Position numbers and translations under genes: made by a program
NCBI RefSeq assembly: GCF_038396675.1
Contig: NC_088926.1
Location: 11,663,001 to 11,727,000 of the forward strand
DNA: 64,000 nucleotides
Source of the DNA: Hydra vulgaris
Lineage: Eukaryota > Cnidaria > Hydrozoa > Anthoathecata > Hydridae
Direction of reading: 5' to 3'
Shown here: piece after piece, positions 1 through 12,400 of the stretch
Layout: every line of letters starts with the position of its first letter
How positions within the stretch are numbered: the first letter of the stretch is position 1
Notes under the pieces: generated by a model
The model's database searches: none
Seen by the model: the letters and a program-made list of their open reading frames with translations, nothing else
Told to the model about the DNA's origin: nothing

Positions 1-346
1 AAAAAAAAAAAAAGTACTTGTTATATAAACTTCTTAAAGTTGCTAAATTATATTAGTTTTGATAAAATAGCTCAAAACTTGGTTACATTAATACCTGTAA
101 AAAAAACCATGTTAACTAATACATAATCATGAAAAACTAGTTTAAAATATTAATGAAATTTTAAACTATTAATGAAAAGCTTTAACTAATTTAAAATTTT
201 TCTGCTCTTAAAAAAAAAAAAACATTTATCACTTATATCACTTTCTGTTTCTTTTTCTTATTTTTATTACTTTTTATTACTTTATTATTTTTATTACAGC
301 ATTTTTTTTTTATGTTAGAACGTTATTGAGTGTCTATATCAAAGAA

Positions 347-690
347 TTTTTTGATATTAATCTTATTATTGGATAAATTGATATTCAACAGAGGAATTAT
401 TTAATAATAAAATTTTAAATTATAACTTTAGTTTTCCCTTATTTTTAAACCTATTCAGTAATCTTTATATATATATAGGGAACATAATATTAATTTTTTG
501 ATATTAATCTTATTATTGGATAAATTGATATTCAACAGAGGAATTATTTAATAATAAAATTTTAAATTATAACTTTAGTTTTCCCTTATTTTTAAACCTA
601 TTCAGTAATCTTTATATATATATAGGGAACATAATATTAATTTTAAACCTATTCAGTAATCTTTAATATATATATGGAACATAAATGTAC
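347..690. repeat. 147-bp tandem duplication (about 2.3 copies)
   Basis: A block beginning TTTTTTGATATTAATC recurs 147 bp downstream almost unchanged. The G of TTTTTTG is at 353 and again at 500. A third partial copy starts near 640. Each copy ends in a short TA run followed by GGGAACATAATATTAATTTT. No coding signal is seen. Confidence 0.9.
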
Positions 691-718
691 ATATGAATAT
701 GTGCATTTATGTTCCATA
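673..718. repeat. Inverted repeat, 21-bp arms, 4-nt loop
   Basis: The arms 673-693 and 698-718 pair at 20 of 21 positions around TGAA. The hairpin lies at the end of the tandem duplication and just before a TTGA tetranucleotide run. Confidence 0.85.
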
Positions 719-759
719 AATGCACACTACTGTATATATATGCAGTTATTAAAGTAAAA

Positions 760-2790
760 ATTTATTGATTGATTGATATGAACTTTTTTGTTTCTAGAAG
801 CTTTATGTATCTTGATAATAACTAGATAAATAAACGTTTTTAGAGCATGCAGGGACAGATACAGTAAAAGGATGAGACTTTGCTGAATGAGGAGTCAAGC
901 GAGAATGAGTTTTGGTTGATGAAACTAGAGATAATAGCTCCTTTGAGCAGTGACCCTGATAGTATTTGTAGAAGAGAGAAAGAGATTTTTACAACGATGG
1001 GAAAGAGACTCAAGCTTGCCAGATAGAACAGATCCAACTACATTTACAATGCGTTTTTGGACCTTGTCTAGAAGAGAAAGAGAATCATTAGAAGAACTAG
1101 CCCATATATGTCAACAGTATTCTATATATGAGCGAATATGAGATTTGAAGAAGTAGTGAATGAAATCAGAAGTAAAATGGTGGTGAGCATGATAAAGAGA
1201 AGCAACCTTAACATATGATAACTTAGCAATAGATTGTATATATGGTTTTCATGAGAGGTCAGTAGTGAACAATAATCTAAAAAGACATAAAAAGGGGACT
1301 CAGCCATTTATCAATATAAGAATGTTGACAGTATTGTGATAGTTAGTTGCAGTAAATAACTGAGTTTTATTGGAGTTAAAATTTACAAGTAACTGCGAGC
1401 CCCAATCTGTTACAAAGTGAGATCAGATTCAAGATCAGCTGCTTTCTCTAACCAATCGATAAGAGAAAAACTTTTGTCATAACAGGAGTATATAGTTGAG
1501 TCGTCAACAAATAGAGCCATTTCAGATGTATGGTTGTCAGGAAGATCATCAAAGTAGATAAGAAACAAAACAGGACCAAGGATAAAACCTTGAGGTATCA
1601 TAGAAGTTACTGGCAATAAAGAAGAGTGTTAGCCTTCAAGGATGACTTTATTAACTAGCCTTCAAGGATGACTTTAATAACACAGTTACAAAAGATTTAA
1701 TAATCTCAAAAACTTTCCCAGATACACCTTACCGGTAAGTTATTTGAGTCAAGATGGGATGTGAGAAATTTGTAAATTAAAGTCTCAAAAGCCTTGCTAA
1801 TAATAGATAGAAGACTGATCAAACAATAGTTAGAAGAGTCAGAATGTTCTCTAGAATTTTTTAAAATTGCAACCAAAAATGCCATTTTCCAGCAGGCAGG
1901 AAAAAACACTCAGTCAAGCACTTACTGAATAGTTTAAAGAGAATTGAAGAGAGTTCTGGAGAACAATTTTGTAAGACTCTGACAGGAATGTTGACTGGAC
2001 CACAAGCTGTAGAAGAGTTTAATCAAGATATGACTTTATGGCAACAATGGAAGCTCGAGTGATTTGAATGTCTAATTATGGGTGTACCTGTTTAACTAAA
2101 ATGGAAGGAAGAGTAAGAGCATAAGATTCAAGAGTCAAACTAGAAGAAATGTTTTATGCAATTAGTTCAGTCTTACCTTTGGGTGGGTAATAAGATCAGT
2201 CCTATGAATGGGAGATGGAATGTTAAACCTATCTTTGTTAAAGACGCTTGTAAAGATTTTCCAAAAGTCTGTAGAGCCTAACTTCCAAAATAAGATGTGA
2301 GATTTAGTGAACTGGGGGTAATGGAGCTTAGCATCCAACAATACATTTTTGCATTGATTTCTTGCAATGATAAATAGGTGTTTATAATAATAATAAATAG
2401 ACAAGAGAGTTTTTCTTTTGAAAAAAATGATTTTGATTAGATATAGCAGCTGCACAAGAAAGTAAAAACCATGGATTAGAATAAGGCTTGACTTGAAACT
2501 AACATAAAGGATTAAAAGCTTTCAATCCTGACTAGATCCAGAAGGTTATGTAGAAGGTGTATTTATTAGCAGAGAGAGAAAAGATATGATCCCAAGGACC
2601 ATTATGATGAAAATTACATAAAGAAACCCAGTTAGCTTTAGGGTAGTAGTAAGTAGTGCGATAATAGGGCAAGTCTGAAAAAGAAGTATGAGATAAAAGA
2701 TTTATTAAGTCCATTGCATGGTCAGAACCATCTTAAGGAAAAAAAGAAGAAACTGAACACAAGCTTGGGTCAGAGACAAGACACGTCTTG
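760..2790 (-). mobile_element. Degenerate LINE copy (family A, jockey/CR1-like)
   Basis: Read on the minus strand, broken frames match the linker and reverse transcriptase of a non-LTR retrotransposon. The order is linker (2714-2162), RT fingers (1909-1706, CWKMAFLVAILKNS) and RT palm (1616-1410), with GFILGPVLFLIYFDD and the catalytic-site relative FVDDSTIYS. Several stops and frameshifts separate these pieces, so the copy is dead. The 3' side is on the left, where a TTGA/TCAA microsatellite near 760-775 may be the tail. The same family recurs at 19.5, 30.1-31.6, 46.5, 55.6 and 60.1 kb. Family naming is inferred from motif style only. Confidence 0.8.
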
Positions 2791-5700
2791 ACAAATCAAA
2801 ACAGTTTTGTTTTGGCTTTGCTAATTCTTTAGGACAATCTAAAAGTTAATTGCTTTTTGTTAAAAAATTCAAGTATATATTTGTACACGCTGGGTTTTTC
2901 CTCCTGTTTGAATGAGTGGTGTTAATTTGGAATGTGGTCTGACATGCTTAGAAGTTCTGATGCAATTTTTTCAAAGTCAAAATCACCACGCAAACATAAA
3001 AATTATTTTATTTAGAAATATTACTGTTCAAGAAAAAATTTATTATATATCTGATGCTATAATATATTATATAGATATGTGCCCATGTGTCATTTAGACT
3101 CACCTAATTTATGGATGCCGTAAATGTGTATCATGTGTTATTATGGTATTGATACCACTTCGGTGGTTACCAGATATGACCCACATGTGGTTTTTATACT
3201 CATGCTATCTAAGTATTTTAAATACCATGACCATACTTGGCTACATCTTAGCCATCTAATAAATTGAATGTGGCGTGTATAAAATTTTGTCTGCTACTCT
3301 ACATAATTTTATTTAAACGTGCCCTTATTGAACTCTTCAATTAGGTATACTGGAACGGCTTAGCATTAAATGTTTGTATTTGTACATTTACTCACTTGTC
3401 AATGATTGTTATTTATAATTTTAGTAAGATCACGCATAATAAAAACAGTTCGCGGTCGGTTTCCATATCGTCAGCTCGGAATACAAGAGTCGTTTCGAAA
3501 TTTTATTAAAGTTATATATAAATATATAATTATCTAATTTATGTAAATTTAATATTATGTTAATGAAAAAAATTCTTTTTGAATAACGTTGTATTGTAAC
3601 TATATATAAGAATAATTTTTTACATTCATACAACTTTAAATTTACATAAATTAGAATATTACATATTTATATATAATTTTAGTAAATTTGACGATATATT
3701 GAAAATGGTTGCACAAAGGTCGCAAGACGGTTGCGCGATCATATGGAAACATTCGTCGTACGACAAATTTTGTCATAAGATATTTTATGGCTGTCGTTAT
3801 AGGTGATAGGTGTCCTAGAGATAGAGAAAATTAACGATAATTGTCGTACGACCCTAAAAAATGATTAACTGATTTTATTTTTGTGCGTTGTTTTATATTT
3901 TCATTTATTAATACTGAACAGCGCAACCAATATTTTTTCAAAAATAAAATGTAAAGAAAAATAAGAATGTAGTTTAATAGAAACATTAGGCCGAATGACT
4001 CAGCTGTTGCACGATCACGGTCGCACAACTGTTGTGTGACTAAATGAAAACCAACCTTAACTTGTTTAAAAAGCAAGTCCTAATTTTTGACGGAGAGAGG
4101 TAGACAAGCACCCCTTTTTCTGACAACGTTAGTAATTATAGCTGCGCCAGCCTAATTGCTCGAATAAATTGCATTTTCCGAGTCTACAAGATCAATTTAA
4201 TTTAAGTCTACAAGAATAATTAAGATTACAAGTTTAAAAGGTTAATTAAAATTAATCTTTTAAAGTTATTTTATATGGCTGAAGAAGAAATAATGATAAC
4301 ATTCAAAGACCTTTTATATACCACTTGTTTCTAATTAGTGTCAATTCATGTGGAGAGTATGTAACCTTTCAAGTATCAGAAATGCTAGTATATTTTTTTT
4401 TTGTAAAATCAATTTTATTAAAGATTTTTTAAAAAAATGTTGTAAATTTGTTTTTATTATTCCTTGTTGCATTAATTCTTTAATGATATCAGAAAAAAAT
4501 ACAATAACAAAGTTTCTGTTAGAAATTTATTATTAAAGGATTAGTAAAAAAAGTTTTTTATTAGCTTATCAGTAAAATTAGGTTTTTAATTTAATTTTAC
4601 ATTATGTATGACTTTTAGATTTCAATTTTGCTTTATCAGTTTTTATGTTATTTTATCTTTAGAAGTTGAAAATTGTTTGCTAGAATCGAAGTGTAAACAT
4701 ATATACAAATAACAACAGTAACAACAATAACATTTTTTTTACAAACCAAAGCCTAGTTTTAGCATTGATTTATTTTAAACCTTTGTTATAAATGTATTTT
4801 GTGTGTGTGCATATGTATGTGTAAGTGTAACTCCACGTGCATGTATGTTTTATATAACTATATTGAATATAATAGCTGTATTAAAAGTGTATTTAAAAAA
4901 GATTGTAATTGAAAATATGCATATTAAATTACAATATTATAAATATTTAATTAGTTTCAATGTTGCTTACAAATTGAAAAGTATAGGTTTCCTAACCATG
5001 TTCTCTGTATTAGATAGGTGTTAATTATTGTTACCTTCATAATGTTAAGTACAAATATGTATTAATATGGAATATCAAAATAAAATAATCCCAATATTCA
5101 CATAATTACTTTTTTATATAATTATTCTGTCTCGCTTAATTTCCCCTTAGTTTTAATGGAGTGCTTTTTAAGCGTTTTAACTCCTTTTTTTAACAGAATT
5201 GCAACATCTCATTACTTGAATGCCCAAGCGTATTAACTCCTTTATTCCAACAAATTGTTCGTTGCACTAACGTAACAAACTCATAATTTTTAACGGACTA
5301 ATATAAACGGAGTTCAATGTGTTAAAGTTTGAATCCGTTGGTTTAATTCATAAATTTGTTCTTTAAACTTTTTTGCATTTTGAATAACAGGTTTTTGTTA
5401 ATATAAAACTTTGAAAAGGTTTATACAAAACAACAACAACAAATGTCAAACATATAAATAAAAAACAACTAAATAAAAAATATAGAACCATAAAATATTT
5501 ATCATAAGTTGCATTAATCTTTAACTCGCTTATAATCCTTAAGACTTATAAGAAAACACGTCACAAGAAAAATACGTTACGAAGAAACCCGTCGCAAAGG
5601 AAACACGTAAGTAAAAATAATAGTATATATAGTATAATATATAAAAAGATATAATATAATATAGCATAATAAATGACATATAATATAGTATACAAATAAG

Positions 5701-6990
5701 AAAATAGTGAGAAATTGTCTGATTGTTGACGTAGAATGAAAAGTTATACCGATTGTGTATTTAATTTACTTGTAATTTTTTATTAATGAATAAATGATAA
5801 TTTATATTAGAAACAAATTCTTTATATGAGAAAACAAAATATTAAACTTTTTCAAACCATATGTATTAAAATTTTTATAGAAATACAGACAAAATTTCAT
5901 ACTTCAAAATGTAAGTTTATTCTTTAACCCTGTTAATTAACAAATTGATAAGTCTGAATAAATGCCTTAGAACGTTAATTATGTCGTACTATACAATTAT
6001 TTGTTTTTTTAATTATAATTATTTAACTTAAACTTTGTACTGCGCTATTGACATATTATTATTCTCCTGCGTAAAAATAAACCTACAAATGGTCACCCAA
6101 AGTATAATATAACCCGATTTTATCTATGCAACTCGCTAAATACACAAAAACTGGCTGTTAAAGCAATAAATACATGTTTACAATAGCTTAATGATATCTT
6201 TAAGCAATTCATTAGAAAGTATACTTTTTATTTTTATCTGTTGATTTTATTTTCTACGAATTCCATTTTTTAATTTTTAAGAATTTTATTTATTAATTAA
6301 TAACTGCGTTCAATGAATTGAACTTTTGATGGATGTCAAGTATTATTAACCCATTTGATCTTTATTTTTAGTCAAATTAAAAATGTATTTAATGAAATAA
6401 CCAGCGCAAAAACAGAAAAAATTTAAAAGGTAAAATCTCAATTAAATAGTAAAAATTTATAGTGGCTCAATTCAGTGATGGGTCCAGCATTTTTTGGTGT
6501 ATCTCAATTTGAGGGGTTACAAATTTTACCCGTTCCCTCTTTTATTTTATATAACTTCCGCACGATTAACACGTAAGCGTGACGTCAGCGTTACACTATC
6601 AGGGAATCAGTGACCTGGGTAAATATATATTTGATACTTAAAATTTATTGATGAATACAATTTTATTTGAGAATAACAAAAAAATTATTTTATAAACTTG
6701 TTGTTCTGACGTTTGGGGGCAGGGGGGGGGATAATACCGATATTTAAACAACAAAAATCAATTAAAAAGACAACACAATTTTTGCGTTATTGTCAATTAT
6801 TTTAGTAAATAAGGAAAATAAAATTTTTAAAAACATATAGTATTAAATAAATCATCTGAACTTGGTACAAACTATGCCAGCATTGGAAAAAACCCTGATC
6901 AACAATTGTTGATTTTATTGTTTTGTTAATTTGTTTAAGATACTTCCCTCTAGTGTGTTGACCATTAAGCCATTGTAATTCTTTTTTTAT
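2791..6990. other. No recognisable gene
   Basis: I see only short chance frames and AT-rich sequence. Two stretches are richer in CG than their surroundings. At 3440-4050, GTCGTACGAC is repeated in inverted orientation near 3764 and 3840, which could be a decayed MITE. At 6475-6600 a TTCCGCACG / GTGACGTCAGCG segment is present. Neither shows convincing paired termini. Confidence 0.5.
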
Positions 6991-7009
6991 CCTTATCTTA
7001 ATACTGCCA

Positions 7010-7990
7010 GATGCATTTTTAATATTATTTGAAGGTTTTGAAATTCGTGCTTCGTAATTCGTGTTTTTTGTTAATTGTATCAGGCCGTTGGTCCTTTAAT
7101 GATAAGTTGGATTCTTGTTATTATGACAAAACAAAAAAAAACTTTACTTTAGTATTATTGTTTTTGTTTGGTTCTGTATCAACTAGGTTTGGATTGTCTT
7201 CATTTTTTATGAAGTACAAGTTGATTAATAAGCTTCAAAATAGAACTTTTTGCAGTTTCCTTAAATAAACCATAACAACTGACATTTAGCCCTTACAGCA
7301 AATTATAAAGTTAATCCAGTTCATCAGAATAAACACTTTGCCTTTTTTTTTATTTCAAAGACTAACGCTTTCTTAGTTTCTGCACTTAATGGTAATCATT
7401 GCTTTGATTATACATCCATCATAAGTTTTAAAGTGACATCTGCAGTTATTAAACTAGCATCTGGTCAACACAACCTTTCGACTACCACTTTGATTGCATT
7501 TAGTTGCGGTGTACAGTTAATAAGAGAAAATAAACTTGTTTCTGCAGAATAAAAGTGTTCTTCCAAATCGACCGAAGCTTTTTTAAACACAATCACACAA
7601 TTCGTAAAATTGCTCTAGCATAGTTAGAAGGCTCTTCCACATAGCTTTGGTATTTAAATACAATGCCTTTTCTTTTCCAAAAAAGTCATCGATTGACTTT
7701 TTGCCCGTTTTAATATTGTAGCTCCATTAATAACACTAGTGACATAATACTTCAAATTAAAACTATGCCAATTTAGACTTCAAAGTTTTCAAACATTTTT
7801 CTGCACATGTACTTCCATGTACTTAAATAAAGCCAAAGTTATAGAATTTTCTTTTGACATGAAAACTATCAATAATATACAGCTGGTTCCTTATTAACAT
7901 CCTCTATTCCAATGTTAAACTGAATTTTATAACTTGTACTTTTCAAAATTAAAATTCATTAATCATTTTTTTAGATAATTTCTCTATGAT
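7010..7990 (-). pseudogene. hAT transposase remnant
   Basis: On the minus strand, scattered in-frame blocks resemble the middle of hAT transposases. VTSVINGATILKRAK (about 7700-7755) fits the family's VTDGA..MVK.GK catalytic-region block. It is followed by a block starting SIDDFFGKEKALYLNTKAMW (7592-7710), then a block containing VVVERLCRPDASLITA (7415-7565), which fits the conserved VEALCRRDA.LL.AE segment. Stops and frameshifts lie between the blocks. No zinc finger and no C-terminal dimerisation motif were found. The assignment rests on remembered family motifs. Element ends are not resolved. Confidence 0.55.
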
Positions 7991-8200
7991 TCATGAAGAT
8001 TTTTATATTTGTATTTTGGAGATAGAGGAATATTTAATAACACCACAAATACAAAACAGTTAAGCATGACATTTTAGATGTCTTGTTATTTTTATAAATA
8101 AATTTAGTACAAATTACTAATAATATTACGTATTTAAAACGCTCTTGATTAAAATAAATTAATTAAAAAAATGACAAACCGTAAAAAACAAAAAAAAAAG

Positions 8201-8300
8201 GTACAAATCAAAAGACGTCCAAAAAGTTCAAACAGACGTTCCAAACGTTCAAAAGGCGTTTAAAAGATTTCTTTTTTACGTCCCTTGCCTACTGGGTAGA
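8201..8300. repeat. Short interspersed ACGTYC motif cluster
   Basis: Within about 70 bp the motifs GACGTCC, GACGTTCC, ACGTTC, GGCGTTT and ACGTCCC recur, separated by CAAA/AAAA spacers. This looks like a subterminal repeat of an unidentified DNA element, because CpG clusters are rare in this window. No partner terminus was found. Confidence 0.4.
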
Positions 8301-8670
8301 AAAAGTTGTTCGCGCTCAATTATTTGTTGCAACAACATAGGTTTAAATTTAATAATGTGTCTTTAAATCTGTGTCTTCAAGGTTATTTATCATGAACAAT
8401 TGTGTTGTATTGGCTGACACAGTGCTGCATCATTTCAGCAAAATGTTTTCACCGCCAAGTTCACGGGCGCAAGGTTTGCCACCGCAGTTGAAATTGTATC
8501 GAACCTTCTCAGTTATCACTATTTTTAAGCGTAATTATAACATGTAAAACTTTATGTAGCATTTAATTTGTGATTTACAGCGCGAATAACACTTTACAAT
8601 CTATTATCTATAGTAATAAAGACATGATAGAATGTCTCAATAAGTATTTAAAACTAGTGTTTAAAAAAAC

Positions 8671-8693
8671 AAATGTCTCAACTTGAGACATTT
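8671..8693. repeat. Perfect hairpin, 11-bp arms
   Basis: AAATGTCTCAA, one C, then TTGAGACATTT. Another AATGTCTCAA lies about 40 bp upstream near 8630, so the motif is present three times locally. Confidence 0.8.
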
Positions 8694-8712
8694 TTTGTTT
8701 TGTTTCATTTTT

Positions 8713-9064
8713 AAAATGTATCTAATCGTCGCGTTGGTTTGAATTGAAATTTTCTAATTGAAATTTTTTATATTAGGAGAATTTAGAAAAAAATATTTTA
8801 ACTTTTTTTTAATGTTTAATAAAAACTATTTATATTATTGTTTTTTTATTTAGTTGTGTATTCTTTTTTTAGATGATATAAAAATATTAAAATGTATCTA
8901 ATCGTCGCGTTGGTTTGAATTGAAATTTTCTAATTGAAATTTTTTATATTAGGAGAATTTAGAAAAAAATATTTTAACTTTTTTTTAATGTTTAATAAAA
9001 ACTATTTATATTATTGTTTTTTTATTTAGTTGTGTATTCTTTTTTTAGATGGTATATAAAAATA
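8713..9064. repeat. 176-bp direct tandem duplication (2 copies)
   Basis: The block starting AAAATGTATCTAATCGTCGC at 8713 repeats at 8889 with a period of 176 bp. The copies are almost identical, differing mainly at the end (AGATGATATAAAAAT versus AGATGGTATATAAAAAT), which implies a recent duplication. It is non-coding. Confidence 0.92.
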
Positions 9065-9336
9065 CATAAGTAAACAAAAATTAATTATAGAGTAAAATTT
9101 TTTTAATAAACTAGAGGTTTCACCCAACATCACCAAATTCGCTGAAATTTAGCACAAATGTGTAAAGATGTAAGTTAGGAAATGTGTAAAGATGTAAGTT
9201 GGGAAAGACTGTGGATTTTTTTCAAAAATTTTTTATCCCTTGAAGAATTACAGCAACTTAAAGTTTGTTAGTTTTTGACTAAAATCTAAGGGGGAAAAGT
9301 TCCGGAAATGTGTCCGTTTACTACTACCCTTATAAG

Positions 9337-11691
9337 TTTTATTTACCATAATTTTAAAGTTGTAAACCGGGACAGGCAGGGTTTGCGGCGGTGGAGGGAG
9401 GGGGTTGTTTAGAAAGAGGTATTAGTGTGTGTGTGGGGGGGGGGGGGGGAGGGCGAAGGGGGAGTGGGAGGGGGTGCAAAATGCTGAAATAAATGACCAG
9501 AAAGATAAGAGAGGAAGGAAAATAGTGCTTTTTTGTGTTTCAAAAAACATGGCATCCTGTAAATAAGTTTCATGAAAGTCTTTATATAAAAAATGAAGAG
9601 CTCCATTGCCCAGCTGCTGAAGGGATCTAAAGCAAAGAAACAAAATTTTTAAATCTAACAAAAGATATATGAGAAAAAAACTATTCATGATAGTTATACT
9701 TTTTAGTAGTACTTTTTTTTGCAAGTTTAAATTTTCTCATAAAAAAGTGAGCATGTAATGCTAAAGTTCAACTCGCAGTACAGCAATGCACGTACCGTGA
9801 ACTCCTTCAATAGATCTCGGTCATCTGAACAAATGTTTTTATAATTAACAAAATACGCTCTTCATTTGCAGACGTTCCGGGCAAACACTAAAGGTATTCA
9901 ATAACTTTTACCAGATTAGGTACACCAATGTCTTTTTATTGAAAGTGCTTGAATAATTGAACCCATTTGTCAACATAAGCGATTTGGATTTTCAATGAAC
10001 TCCATTCTTTCTTTTTTGATGCAAAAAATATTTTTGCACTTGACATCTCATCAAAAAGATTGCCAATATTAAATTTCTGTTGATCATCTGAATCATAAAT
10101 ATTATTTATAGCTTCACCAGTTTGTTCAATATTCTCCCACTTTAGTACGTGATCAAGTCCAATCCATGCAAATATCTCAGCCCCACCAAAACTATTTTCC
10201 CACAGTTCAATATAAGAGGTACATTGTTTATAACAGGAATTTACCTCTATTATAAATGTTTTAACAACCTGGGCACTAAATTTTCTAAGCAACTGTTTTG
10301 CTCCTTGTGGGACAAAATTATTATTCATTTTTTCCTCATGATTAGATTTTAATTTTTTTAGTTCCAAAATAAGGTCTGTTGCATTTTATTGACTTTTTTC
10401 CATAACTAATACAGTTTTGTTAAAATTATTTAGCTGATCATACACAAACCAGAAATATAACTCACCTGTTTCACTTTCAAAATGCTTGCAAAGCACGTGG
10501 ACACTTTTCTTGAGAAACAAAATATGACTTCAGGGCCTCAAACATATACAAAATTCTTTCAATTGCGGTTTACAGAGAAAGAAATCTAGTACTTCCATGC
10601 TGGATTATTTTTCTATATTCCACATATACAAAATCACAAAATTCCTTTAACTCAGTTACCCGAACTGTGTAGACATGAAAATACTTATACATTTTTATAA
10701 CAAGAGCTTCAAGTTCAATTGGAAGACCATCCACAGCAGATTAAATTATATTGTGCACAATATGTGCACCACAATCATTGCCAACAATATTAACACCAAG
10801 TTCTTATTTAAGCCTGTTATAAATATTATTTTTACCTTTTCTATGTACTCCAGCAAAATTTTTCAATTGTCAAAACGTTTCAATTGTCAGAACAAAAAGC
10901 AGCTATTTTTTATTAACTTTTTGACGCTACAATTTTGAAATTAACTTATCAGTCAATATTTTATAAGTTTCACTATCACGAGATTCAAAATCCAGAAGTT
11001 TTACTTTGACACCTTCCAGTGGTAAAAAGTACCAAACAACAACTGTTGATAGTTTTACTTCTTTTCTATTTGATGTGTCACTTACAAAAACTCTTACAAA
11101 ATGTGTCTTCTGTGTGTCATCATGTAACTTTTTTACTGATTAAGGTGCCAGAACATTTAAAATTATTGCTTGACATTTGGTTCTTGCAGCACCAAATTTC
11201 GGTTCAAAAAACTTTGTGATTAGTTTTAAACTACAGTCAGATGTTTTGAAGCTCAAATCATGCATTGCTGTGTGAATGGTAAATGTAGCCTTCTTTGCTG
11301 CAATAACTAAATCACCTTCATTGAGTCTATCATTTTTAAAAAATCCTTTAAGATAAAGAACATGCGGCAGCCAAAACTCCAGCTACACATACACTAATAA
11401 AGTCAACGGTTAGCATTATTCAAGATGATTCCAAAATAAGACTTTGAATTCCTGATAAAACACAGACCTAGAAAGTAATTGTTAGTATTCGTATTTGTAT
11501 CAAAATAAATTGATTTTCGTTGTCTGCTTTTTTTTTTCAAAATTTAAAATCATGAATTTTGTTTGGAACAAAATGAAACGAAAAGCTCATTTTTTCCGAA
11601 AGCGAGACAAAACGAAAGCCGTTGGGACACTGGTACAAATGGCATAAAACCGGGACACTCCCGGGTCAAAACGGAATGTATGGTGAGCCTA
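9337..11691 (-). mobile_element. hAT element with putative 8-bp TSD
   Basis: CTTATAAG occurs at 9329-9336 and 11692-11699, immediately outside two related inverted termini. Reading inward, the right end is TAGGCTCACCATACATTCCG followed by ...ACCCGGGAGTGTCCCGG. The left end is TTTTATTTACCATAATTTT followed by ...AAACCGGGACAGG. They share ACCATA and the CCGGGAC block. The interior carries a hAT-like transposase pseudogene on the minus strand. The left end also has a G-rich tract (9385-9475). The 8-mer is itself palindromic, so the TSD call is suggestive, not proven. Confidence 0.6.
9936..11330 (-). pseudogene. hAT-like transposase pseudogene
   Basis: A minus-strand coding trail runs from about 11330 to 9936 with roughly half a dozen stops or frameshifts. 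Blocks include FLKNDRLNEGDLVIAAKKA and KFFEPKFGAARTKCQA near the N-terminal side. VKLLDFESRDSET and ELGVNIVGNDCGAHIVHN follow; the D/N-x-x-G-x-N/H pattern is typical of the hAT RNase H core. VRVTELKEFCDFV and TRFLSLQTAIERIL come next. The last 143 codons (10367-9936) are uninterrupted and include GGAEIFAWIGLDHVLKWE, ending at a stop after KHFQ. This resembles hAT proteins related to vertebrate ZNF862/ZMYM-type genes. I see no zinc finger or C-terminal dimerisation motif. Confidence 0.65.
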
Positions 11692-12084
11692 CTTATAAGG
11701 TGCATGTAGTAATTTTGCAAAACTAAAATTTGGTACCAAAGGAGTTTGAATCCTGTTTAATCTAAAAATTATAGATTTATATGGCGTATCCTTTTTTTCT
11801 TTCATTGCTGGTTTTATGCTGATTAAGAATCGTATGAAGACATAGGTCTAAAAATCAACAGAAAGTGCTCTAATTTGATGTCGAAGTTTAAAAAACTACA
11901 CTCAAAAACGCTTATACTCGTCATTTTTTTATACTCGGTTATAATTAAAATTCTTTTTCAAAAATGAAATTAAAAAGCCTGGTTTCTATCAACAATTTAA
12001 AGCAAAACTGTAAAAGATGCTGAGCGTATCATTTTCTGATTTATCTATGGTCCAAACCTTAACCCTGTCTCAAATCATGTAAGT

Positions 12085-12216
12085 TTAATAGCACCAATCA
12101 CTATTTATCAGTCAATGTATGTGCATTTAGTTGTGCCAATCCCTATTTGTCAGTCGATGTATGTACATTCAATTGCGCCAATCCTTATTTGTCAGTCGAT
12201 TTATGTACATTTAAAA
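12085..12216. repeat. 42-bp minisatellite, about 3 copies
   Basis: The unit carries CCAATC(A/C)CTATTTRTCAGTC and ATGTATGTRCATT. The CCAAT starts fall at 12094, 12136 and 12178, a strict 42-bp period with about 10 percent divergence. Confidence 0.85.
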
Positions 12217-12400
12217 AGCAATATCTTAAATTAATTTTTAAAAAAATTAAATAAAAATGTATAAAATATATTCATAAAAACATTTAATTTAGTTTAAATT
12301 TAATTTAATTTTGACGACAATAAAAACCGGGTCGCGTAATTAGTATTAGTATTAGTATTAGTTTATGCTGTGACTGGTATTGCTACCAGTGAGTGTGATT

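Noticed and set aside
6465-8321. GCTCAATT at 6465-6472 and 8314-8321 as an 8-bp TSD around the hAT remnant, with CAGTGATGGGTCC as left terminus
   Set aside because: The right side does not end in the complement of CAGTGATGGG, so the direct repeat is probably chance.
9409-9724. Proline/histidine-rich minus-strand frames
   Set aside because: Produced by the G-rich and GT-rich tract at 9385-9475 at the left end of the hAT element; no conservation expected.
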